64,000 bases of DNA from assembly GCF_047301505.1 (NCBI RefSeq), contig NZ_CP154840.1, positions 3,162,001 through 3,226,000 on the forward strand, in the 5' to 3' direction. Made by a program: the position numbers and the translations under genes. The notes under the pieces were generated by a model. It was not told where the DNA came from. It saw only the letters and a list, made by a program, of their open reading frames with translations, and did not search any database. This document shows, in pieces, positions 44,474-51,976 of this stretch; positions within the stretch are counted from its first letter, which is position 1, and every line of letters starts with the position of its first letter. Origin of the DNA: Lysinibacillus_B sp031181585 (GTDB lineage: Bacteria; Bacillota; Bacilli; Bacillales_A; Planococcaceae).

Positions 44474-44803
44474 CTATAAAAATTTAGTGATAAGATAATA
44501 AATCAACCCACCTGCTGAAAATAAAGCCCCTAAACCACCGCTGACTTTTAAAAATACCGTCGAAAATGTATTCCATTTAAGCATTTTCAACTCATGGTCC
44601 TGTGTAGATTTATTGGTTTGGTAACCCATCGCGCTTTCTACAATGTTAAATAGCTTTTCTGTTTGTTCCTTCATAGTGTTACGAGTGTCACGATTTTCGG
44701 TAAGGATTGTATTTTCTAACTTTAATGACTGGTCTTCTAATTTCTTCAGTCGGTCTTCATGATCTTCCAGGATACCCTTATGTTCCTCCATCGTTTTATA
44801 CAT
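44474..44803 (-). CDS. xhlA: XhlA-type lysis accessory protein
   Basis: 109 residues from ATG 44803 (GGAAGGAAG 7 nt upstream; the frame is open to 44833). Long coiled coil (EDHEDRLKKLEDQSLKLEN) followed by a single C-terminal membrane helix (GGLGALFSAGGLIYYLI). This is the layout of hemolysin XhlA, which assists holin-endolysin lysis in PBSX-like phages. Confidence 0.8.
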   Translation of the reverse strand: MYKTMEEHKGILEDHEDRLKKLEDQSLKLENTILTENRDTRNTMKEQTEKLFNIVESAMGYQTNKSTQDHELKMLKWNTFSTVFLKVSGGLGALFSAGGLIYYLITKFL

Positions 44804-44908
44804 TGATGCACTTCCTTCCGTTGGAATCCTCATTCCCCCTTAATCCTTTGGCAATATAAAAGCCCTCCACAATCAATATGTGGAAGGCGAGTTCTCAAAC
44901 CCATAGGA

Positions 44909-46714
44909 TTATTCATTTTCCACTGGCATATTAACGGTTGAGTATAATGCACAATCTGATACGTATGTGTTTAATTTTGGCACCCAACTATCACGCCTTA
45001 TTTGTGTTCCTGCCCAAATAAATACCTCAGCGTAACCTCTCCCTAATGCTTGTTGTGCTGCTCTTTCAATCAAGGGCCATTCTTTCCAAGCGTTTTCATG
45101 TAGCAATACAAAGCCTGCAAAATAATGCTGCTGGCTATAGTCATAATCCATATCATACCAAGGTTGTGTAAATACTTCCTCATGTTGTTTGACTTCTCTT
45201 GTCACCCAGTCATAATCTTCTATTTGTATAAAATCTAAGTTAGGGCGTTTCCAGTAGTCTTTTGGAAAGTTTACAATCCTTAAAAACTCCGGCACACGCT
45301 CTACATCGATGACCGATGGAGGGAAGAATAACGTTGTAAATAAACAATTGGGATATTTATTCGCAATTGTTCTCATGAAATCCGTATACTCGCCCAAATA
45401 CTGTTGCAACTTTAATGCCACTTCAATATTTTGTTCTGTCATTGGTATGTCCGATGTAGGGTGAACGGGCAAATCATAACCCATTTCTCGTTTAAATCGT
45501 TCTACTGTGCCCGAATCATAGAAACAAGGAGGTCGTCCAGGAAATGGCTTATTGACATCCCCCGGCGCAAACTCTTGCCACCAATACCAGGATTCGCCCA
45601 CCTGTAAAATGGGCTGAAATCCCTCTTCTACTGAAATATCAAGTGTTTCACAGGTGATTTTATCAATATACTTTTTCACATCATCATTATTTGGACTGCA
45701 GAAGGATGTAGGCGGTTGCCATCCTGTCTGTCCTGGATAACCATCACTCATGCGCTGTTTCCATTCTTCAGGCATTTGCAGGCATTCCATTGATACAGAT
45801 GTAACAAATTCATTAAAACCATTTAATTTCATATGTTTTAGATAGCTATGCAGCCACGTTTTAAATGCCGTATTTATGCCTGCGTCGGGGTCAAGGTACA
45901 TTGTTGTGTGCCCTTGATTAATAAAACCGGCAGAGCCTTTTTTATCATAAAAGTGGGAAGCACCGATATATAGATTAATCATGCCACTATATCCAAGCAA
46001 TTTCATCATTTCAATCAATCGTTTTGGATTTTTGTTGTATTCATCATCAAAACCCTCCGCTATTCGGTATGGATTAGCTTGCATTGGTGGCGGTATGCTA
46101 CCTAGATCGCCGCCTGTTGATCGCATACCTCTAAAAGTAATAGAAAATGGCGTGCTTATACCAGTACATTCAAGTGTGTCAGATTTGAAGCCTTCTGGTA
46201 TACATGGAAATGTAATACTGTGTATATCGTTAGGCATTAAAGGCTCTAAGTTAGCTATGTGTGTGCCCTCAAAAAGTTTATCAAAGTCTAATGTGTATTC
46301 ATCGCTTTCGTTGTACTCATAGTCAATGTAGACAGTCGCAGCATACGGAATGCCACTTTCCGCAGTGTAGACTTCACCTTTCACAAAATCCATATCAAAA
46401 TCTATACCTACTTGACCTGTACCACTCAAATAAATTGGAGTCTTAATTTCGATTGTTACTTCATTTTCTGCATCCCACTCATAACTGTATTCATACTCAG
46501 TTTTTTCCCAACTTACTGTATAACGTTTAGGGGTTATCCATTTTTTTGATAGTGTTTTTTTACCATCAAAAATGAAACTATCTGATGCCTTTTCTTTTTT
46601 TCGAAAAAAACCTAGTGTGACGTATTTGAGGGAATCACCATTGCCGTAACGGATAATAGCAGCTGGTTGGTGTTTAATGTCATCATAAGGTACGGCGTTG
46701 ACAAACGATGGCAC
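44909..46714 (-). pseudogene. Phage tail/adsorption protein, C-terminal part after an amber stop
   Basis: 601-codon frame from GTG 46714 without a usable ribosome-binding site. It is in the same frame as the short upstream frame at 46754-46939, separated only by TAG at 46754-46756. N-terminal part is beta-rich; from about residue 205 it looks like a TIM-barrel glycoside hydrolase-type domain (LLGYSGMINLYIGASHFYD; FQPILQVGESWYWWQE; LDFIQIEDYDWV). Likely a host-surface-degrading tail component (inference). Ends upstream of the lysis cassette. Confidence 0.65.
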
Positions 46715-46753
46715 AAACTTAAACGTGCTACCTGTGTAGTTTTTATCTGTTTT

Positions 46754-46939
46754 CTATTTTACGTAATCATGCGCCCAAAAATCTTCACTACTAAATCTTA
46801 AACCTATATAATCGCCGATAGTACGAAAATGTCCTGTTACTTGTAAAGCGTCGTCTGCCAAGCTTGTAACTACACCAATTGCTTCATAATTGAACAGTGT
46901 TGTAAATAAATCAGGATGGAATCTTTGATAGTTTGACAT
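46754..46939 (-). pseudogene. Phage tail protein, N-terminal part before an amber stop
   Basis: 61 codons from ATG 46939 with GGAGG 9 nt upstream, starting MSNYQRFHPDLFTTLFNYEA and ending HDYVK then TAG. The frame continues past the stop (KTDKNYTGSTFKFVPSF...) into the 601-codon frame. Strong start signal here and none downstream indicate one original gene of 677 codons. Confidence 0.65.
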
Positions 46940-46942
46940 GAA

Positions 46943-47500
46943 TTAAGTCCTCCCAATTGCATGCATTGATATTTGACTGCCAGTACCGCTGCATTGTATT
47001 TGTACACCTGTATATAGCTCAACACCATTTTCATTCGTTGATAGCATATTGATGCTTGGATTGCCAATACCACCATACACCTGTGCATTTACTGTAGGAA
47101 TAGTTCTGTATTTTTGACTAAAGTTTATTGTTACAATAGAAGCAAACGGAACAGTAGTCCATTCCGTCCACACATTTCCTTTATTCATCCCTGAACCAGT
47201 GTCGGTGCTCAGTGTGACGTCCACAGATGCGAAGCTATTTATATTAACTTTGGTTTTTACTTCTTGAGCTTCTTTTTCCTCTTCTGCTTCTTTAGTTCGT
47301 TCATAGTTAAAGAAGTCAAAGATGACCCTACCAACCTGAATCCTCGAAGTAACCTTTTGAAATGGATCACGTTCATACGATAAGACGCGTAAATTTATAT
47401 TAATGTCTAATAATGGCTCAACAACTTGTACAGTATCACCAAGTTCTAGAGTAGCAAGATGCGCATATTCTGGCAGATGTCCCAAATCGAGAACATTTAC
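46943..47500 (-). pseudogene. Phage tail protein, N-terminus deleted
   Basis: About 185 codons of the C-terminal part of a siphovirus minor tail protein: EYAHLATLELGDTVQVVEPL and LRVLSYERDPFQKVT are typical of the tail-endopeptidase type. It is followed by an acidic linker and a C-terminal beta domain (PFASIVTINFSQKYRTIPTV). Upstream of about 47500 the frame becomes antisense integrase sequence, so the N-terminal portion is lost at a deletion junction. The tail gene with the amber follows 3 bp downstream. Confidence 0.7.
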
Positions 47501-47525
47501 TGATTTCGAAATCGAAGTAGCAAAT

Positions 47526-48512
47526 ATGGAAGTAACAAAAAACATCGACACTATTACATTTGAACAATTTGTCGCTAAGTGGTTAGAAAATTATGTAGAG
47601 GTAGACCTTGCTGTTAAGACAAGGGACATTTACAAATATCATTTAAAACACGGCATACTTGATGAATTAGGGAGTTATAAGCTATCGAAAATTAAAACTT
47701 TTCATATTGTGGAGTGCTTTAAAAAGTGGAAAGAAAATGATGGCAATGGCAGTACCAGCAGTGGAAAACACACGGTGTTAAAAAGTATCTTCACTAAAGC
47801 TATGGAATGGAAGTTAATTAATGAAAACCCTATGCAAGGTATAAAATCTCCTAGGGTCCAAAGAAAGAAAAAAGGATTCTATGATGAACCACAGTTAAAA
47901 TATTTATTTAGAGTTATTGAAGAAATAAATGTTGTGCATAAATTAAAGATTAAATTGGCTGTGTTAGCCGGATTAAGAATAGGAGAAATCTGTGGGATTC
48001 GACTGGAGAACTTGAACTTTAAAAATAACACTATTTTAATCGATAAAGCATTGTATTTTGACGATGAAAAAAAGGAATTAATATTAGCATTAACAAAAAA
48101 CAAAAAAACTCGCACCGTGCATATACCTGCTGCATTCATGCGAGAGTTAGAAAGTTATTCTAAAGAGCAAAAGAAACAAAAAATAAAAATGGGTCCAGCT
48201 TGGAAACCTATGTTAGATGATGATGGTCAGCCTATTAATTTCCTTTTCACAAATGAAGAAGGTTACCCAAATCATCCTCGATCAATGGCTACTGTTTGGA
48301 CAAGATTAGTGAATAAATACAAATTGCCTAAAATCACATTTCACGATTTACGCCATAGCTATGCAAGTTATATGGTTAGCAAAGGCGTTAACTTTAAAAT
48401 CATTCAAGAGCAACTTGGTCACTCTGATATAAAAACTACACTTAATGTATATAGTCACTTAACTGATCGTGATAAAAAGAAAGCGAGCGACTTATTTGAT
48501 GAAATCTTATAA
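47526..48512 (+). CDS. int: Tyrosine integrase, N-terminally truncated
   Basis: About 328 residues from ATG 47526. Core-binding domain (ITFEQFVAKWLENYVEVDL) and catalytic domain are complete, with the R-K-H-R-H-Y residues in LAGLRIGEICG, KTRTVHIP, HDLRHSYASY and LGHSDIKTTLNVYSHL. The arm-binding N-terminal domain of about 60 residues that phage integrases of this type carry is missing. Upstream in-frame sequence (47403-47495) is antisense tail gene. No clear ribosome-binding site at the new start, so expression is doubtful. Ends 81 bp before attR. Confidence 0.85.
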   Translation: MEVTKNIDTITFEQFVAKWLENYVEVDLAVKTRDIYKYHLKHGILDELGSYKLSKIKTFHIVECFKKWKENDGNGSTSSGKHTVLKSIFTKAMEWKLINENPMQGIKSPRVQRKKKGFYDEPQLKYLFRVIEEINVVHKLKIKLAVLAGLRIGEICGIRLENLNFKNNTILIDKALYFDDEKKELILALTKNKKTRTVHIPAAFMRELESYSKEQKKQKIKMGPAWKPMLDDDGQPINFLFTNEEGYPNHPRSMATVWTRLVNKYKLPKITFHDLRHSYASYMVSKGVNFKIIQEQLGHSDIKTTLNVYSHLTDRDKKKASDLFDEIL

Positions 48513-48515
48513 ATG

Positions 48516-48558
48516 GTCACTTTTTGGTCGCTTACCGATATGTGACTCACCTGAAAAC
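48516..48558 (+). repeat. Right subterminal direct repeat of the island
   Basis: tggtcactttttggtcgct, then a 16-bp interruption, then tcacctgaaaa; matches 35731-35757 in the same orientation. Lies between the integrase stop and attR, a usual place for arm-type sites. Confidence 0.45.
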
Positions 48559-48566
48559 CTTATATA

Positions 48567-48611
48567 TCAACATTTGAGGGCGTATGCTGATTTATTGTCT
48601 AAATAAATCAT
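48567..48611 (-). pseudogene. Abandoned 5' end of nifS
   Basis: ATG at 48609-48611 preceded by GAAGGGC, reading MIYLDNKSAYALKC then stop. The first six residues equal the canonical NifS N-terminus (MIYLDN); the rest is element sequence across attR. This is the original chromosomal start cut off by integration. It faces into the island, antisense to the integrase end. Confidence 0.82.
48593..48608. repeat. Right attachment-site core (attR)
   Basis: Identical 16 bp to 35595-35610 (tattgtctaaataaat). Chromosomal DNA with the relic nifS start lies immediately to its right. Confidence 0.9.
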
Positions 48612-48740
48612 TGCATTCGCCCTTCTTTATTATATGAATTACAGCTTATTCTACTGTATACCTTTGAGAAAAACCGATCTCCTTATTTCTCGCGGTGCAC
48701 ACCTACCAAAAAAATAAGCTGCTGTTCTTGTTCAAAACAA

Positions 48741-48769
48741 AACCACCAACACAGGATGTGCGGTGGCTT
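48741..48769 (-). terminator. Terminator downstream of ezrA
   Basis: Stem aaccacc..ca / tg..ggtgg with a small loop, followed on the minus strand by TTTTGTTTTG, about 55 nt past the ezrA stop. Confidence 0.65.
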
Positions 48770-48821
48770 CTACAATATTTCTATTATAACTGTAAATGGT
48801 CCATGATGGTACTAGTAATGC

Positions 48822-50528
48822 TTATATTTTTGCAGATAAATCTTCCTGTACAAGCACTTCAATCTTTTTAATCGCACCTGGCTCTACCATCTCTACCGCT
48901 GCTGCTGCGTCTTCAAGTGCTTTCATATAGCGGAATTGATGGAAGGCTTTTTCCGCCTCCAGCAGCTGTGCATGCATCTCTGGGTTAGAGGCTCTGTAAC
49001 GATTGCCGTACTGAATGATACGCTCGATCATAATCACGTTCTCTACCATTTCTTCAGCGCGGGCTTTCACATCTGCTATACATTTTTGAGCATTATTTAA
49101 ATTACTGTTCACCTGTTCCATATTGAGAGGTGTTTCCTGCAAACTTTGCATTACAATGAATAACTGTTCTTCTGCTTCCTCAAGACGAGCATCCATTTCT
49201 TCAGGAATACCTGGGATATTTGCTTTTGTCAGCATGCGCTCTGTTGTCTGCAGAAGCTTGCTCAATGAATCAAGTTGACGGCGTGCTGTATTTTCATCAA
49301 TGCGCAGATTTTTTAGACGTAGAGCAAAGCTCTCCTGCTCTTCATTAATCCGTCCAATTTCTTCGCTAATTTCTTCAAGCTCTTCTTTCAAGCTTGAATA
49401 AGCTGATTTTTCCTCCTGGACTCGCATTGATAGAAGATCATATCGTTTATGCAGCACTTCCAGCTGTTTCAGGCAATTACGAGGGATTTCTGCTTCCTTA
49501 TCAGGCAAACGGTATGTTCGCTGGACATACGTTGCTTCATCGTTTATTTCCCGGGTGATGCCCGTTAGCTTATCAAGCTTTTCACGAACAGGGAAGCAGT
49601 GGAGATCTACATACCTTTTTGCTACTACTTCTTTTTCCAGCAGATCATAGAATTGATCAATTTCTTCATTGATCTGATCGATACGCGGCCGTACCTTTTC
49701 AATGTCGAGTTCCGCAATTGTCTGCTTCAACATTTCCAATTCTTTTTCGAGAGCTTCTAGATATTCTGTCATTTCTAAATGACGCAAATAGTACTTCTGC
49801 TCTTCCATTTCGCGCTGCCCGTTCCTTAACTCGTGGATAGCAGTTGGAATTTTCGTTTGGACTTCCGATAGTAACGTAGGAATCTCGCTTAACAACTCAA
49901 AAATCGCCTGTGCTTCCGCATTCAGCGATAAAACAATTTCACGCGCCCGCAGGTAGTTGCCTTCCTCCGTTAATACATCAAACTCCTCGAACTTGGGTGT
50001 AAACATTTCAAGACGCTTCTCCAACTGGCCAAGCGCCGATCCGAATGAATGTTGATGAGCTAGAACCGTTTTTCGAGCCGAACGATAATATTCCTTTAAC
50101 TGTTCCATTTCAATACGATTTTTTTCTTCGCTTCCTATCAGTTCTTCCAATTCAAGCAAGATTTTGAGGCGTGTATTTTCACATTCCTCGATTTTCTTTT
50201 CGATTTCCTGTTCGATTTCTGTTGCCTTTTTAAATTTGAATCGGTCTATGTATTCCTCCGCGTCAAAAAGCAGTGCATCGATTTTAATGACATGAACATC
50301 TGTCACCTCGACCCAGGCATTACGCCAATTTTCAAAAAGCTCCTCTGTCTGACCGTTCATGTTCAATGTTTTTACTTTCGTAAGCTCTTCGTAGATTGGA
50401 TAATGCTGGACCTCTAATTTTTCCTTTTCCAGCCGGGCTATTATGGCATTATGCTTTCGTCGGACGAATAGACCGTATGCTAATAATGCTAATAGAACGA
50501 CTGCAACAATGATGATATACTTTATCAT
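48822..50528 (-). CDS. ezrA: Septation ring regulator EzrA
   Basis: Membrane-anchored regulator of FtsZ ring placement in Gram-positives. 568 residues: N-terminal membrane helix (about 3-22), then long spectrin-like coiled-coil repeats throughout. Conserved patch NWRNAWVEVTD and C-terminal RYRASNPEMHAQL...FHQFRYMKALEDAA fit EzrA. In the ancestral order nifS would follow here; the island now separates them. Divergent from hisJ. Confidence 0.92.
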   Translation of the reverse strand: MIKYIIIVAVVLLALLAYGLFVRRKHNAIIARLEKEKLEVQHYPIYEELTKVKTLNMNGQTEELFENWRNAWVEVTDVHVIKIDALLFDAEEYIDRFKFKKATEIEQEIEKKIEECENTRLKILLELEELIGSEEKNRIEMEQLKEYYRSARKTVLAHQHSFGSALGQLEKRLEMFTPKFEEFDVLTEEGNYLRAREIVLSLNAEAQAIFELLSEIPTLLSEVQTKIPTAIHELRNGQREMEEQKYYLRHLEMTEYLEALEKELEMLKQTIAELDIEKVRPRIDQINEEIDQFYDLLEKEVVAKRYVDLHCFPVREKLDKLTGITREINDEATYVQRTYRLPDKEAEIPRNCLKQLEVLHKRYDLLSMRVQEEKSAYSSLKEELEEISEEIGRINEEQESFALRLKNLRIDENTARRQLDSLSKLLQTTERMLTKANIPGIPEEMDARLEEAEEQLFIVMQSLQETPLNMEQVNSNLNNAQKCIADVKARAEEMVENVIMIERIIQYGNRYRASNPEMHAQLLEAEKAFHQFRYMKALEDAAAAVEMVEPGAIKKIEVLVQEDLSAKI

Positions 50529-50639
50529 TGTAAGCCCCCTATTCCAAAGTGTCTGAATTGGCTAATGTATCTATAATAATATCATGTTTTTAAGTTTTTG
50601 TTTAAACTAATTATCAGGAAATAAAGGAGGCAGATCATT

Positions 50640-51434
50640 ATGAAAAAAGATGGACATATTCATACACCTTTTTGTCCACACGGCACCCCCGATTTATTTG
50701 AAGAATATATTGAAAAAGCAATCCAGCATCACTTTACCCATATTTCCTTTACAGAACACGCGCCGCTTCCAATCTTATTTGACGATACGACGCCTGATAA
50801 AGATAGCGGTATGAAGGTAGAACAATTACAGGAATACATAAAACAGCTCCAACAATTAAAGTTACATTACAAAAATAAGATACACATTAATATCGGTTTA
50901 GAAATTGATTATATTAGCGGCTATGAGAAAGAAATTTCCAATTTCCTGCAAATTTACGGCCCTCAGTTGGATGATGCAATTCTTTCAGTTCATTTCCTTT
51001 ACTATAAAGGTGAGTACTGCTGCGTCGATTTTTCTAAAGAAGAGTACTTACGTTTTGCTGAAAAAGTAGGAGGTATCCAGGCATTATATGATTTGTATTA
51101 TGCCACGGTAAAAGATTCCATCCTCACTGATTTGGGTGAATACAAACCAAAACGTATCGGTCATCCGACGCTTATCCATAAATTCCAGCTTGCACATAAT
51201 GAGCAGATTAACGATGATGAGCAAGTGAAAGAAATTTTGCGATTAATGAAGCAGCACGATTATGAGCTCGATTTTAATAGCGCGGGGTTAAGTAAGCCAT
51301 TTTGCCAGGAACCTTATCCTGCATATCACTTATTCGACTATGCCAAATCGATTGGTCTTCGCTATACTTTTGGATCCGATGCACATACCGTAAAGGATTT
51401 ACATCAATATTATGATACAATCTTTACAGATTAA
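50640..51434 (+). CDS. hisJ: Histidinol-phosphatase (PHP family)
   Basis: Dephosphorylates histidinol phosphate in histidine synthesis. 264 residues. PHP metal-binding motifs DGHIHTPFCPHG at the N-terminus, SFTEHAP, GLEIDYI, DAILSVHFL and C-terminal GSDAHTVKDL. ATG 50640 has AGGAGG upstream. Position next to ezrA matches B. subtilis hisJ (ytvP). Its stop is 15 bp before the next gene's start. Confidence 0.92.
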   Translation: MKKDGHIHTPFCPHGTPDLFEEYIEKAIQHHFTHISFTEHAPLPILFDDTTPDKDSGMKVEQLQEYIKQLQQLKLHYKNKIHINIGLEIDYISGYEKEISNFLQIYGPQLDDAILSVHFLYYKGEYCCVDFSKEEYLRFAEKVGGIQALYDLYYATVKDSILTDLGEYKPKRIGHPTLIHKFQLAHNEQINDDEQVKEILRLMKQHDYELDFNSAGLSKPFCQEPYPAYHLFDYAKSIGLRYTFGSDAHTVKDLHQYYDTIFTD

Positions 51435-51449
51435 CTTTTGGAGGTTTCT

Positions 51450-51929
51450 ATGTTTACAAAAATTCAATATGAAGGCTCGGTTATCGAGCAATATACTATG
51501 CTATCTAAACAATTGGATGCACTTTTAACTGGAGAAACAGACCAAATTGCGCATTTGAGCAATGCATCTGCCCTATTAAATGTATTTTTATCTGATATCA
51601 ATTGGGTTGGATTTTACCTAATGAAGGACGATGAGCTTGTACTTGGCCCGTTCCAGGGATTACCGGCATGTGTACGTATCCCTGTAGGGCGTGGAGTTTG
51701 CGGAACAGCTGCCGCAACTAAAGAAACAATTGTTGTAGAGGATGTACACGCCTTTCCAGGACATATTGCTTGTGATGCAGCATCTAACTCAGAAATTGTC
51801 ATTCCACTAATCAAAAACGATGAAGTAATCGGTGTACTTGATATTGACAGCCCTATTAAAAATCGTTTTTCAGAAGAAGACAAACAGGGTCTAGAGCAAT
51901 TTGTTACAGTTCTTCTCAAACATATGTAA
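51450..51929 (+). CDS. GAF-domain free methionine-(R)-sulfoxide reductase (YtsP-like)
   Basis: 159 residues from ATG 51450, with GGAGG 6 nt upstream (the frame opens at TTG 51438). Single GAF domain with the three catalytic-type cysteines of fRMsr in LPACVRIP, GRGVCGTAA and HIACDAASNSE. Reduces free Met-R-sulfoxide by family. Matches ytsP between hisJ and ytrP; probably co-transcribed with hisJ. Confidence 0.88.
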   Translation: MFTKIQYEGSVIEQYTMLSKQLDALLTGETDQIAHLSNASALLNVFLSDINWVGFYLMKDDELVLGPFQGLPACVRIPVGRGVCGTAAATKETIVVEDVHAFPGHIACDAASNSEIVIPLIKNDEVIGVLDIDSPIKNRFSEEDKQGLEQFVTVLLKHM

Positions 51930-51933
51930 CAAC

Positions 51934-51976
51934 AAAAGCTGTCCCCTGGCTGTATAAGGCCTAAGGGACAGCTTTT
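51934..51976. terminator. Bidirectional terminator between ytsP and ytrP
   Basis: Twelve-bp stem aaaagctgtccc/gggacagctttt with A/T tracts on both sides. It touches the stop codon of the convergent GGDEF gene. Confidence 0.88.

Larger units (their letters stand above)
35595..48608. mobile_element. Decayed prophage-derived integrative island in nifS
   Basis: 13.0-kb insertion bounded by perfect 16-bp direct repeats, one inside the nifS coding sequence and one beside a relic of the nifS start. In B. subtilis nifS is close to ezrA without such an island (recall). It holds a tyrosine integrase next to the right end, a lysis cassette, broken tail genes, one IS3-family element, an IS fragment and AT-rich cargo genes encoding secreted proteins. 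No repressor, replication, packaging or capsid gene remains. The integrase lacks its N-terminus, so the island is probably immobile on its own. Confidence 0.88.

Noticed and set aside
46714..46756. Independent start for the 601-codon tail frame at GTG 46714
   Set aside because: No ribosome-binding site, and the frame is continuous with the upstream frame except for one TAG.
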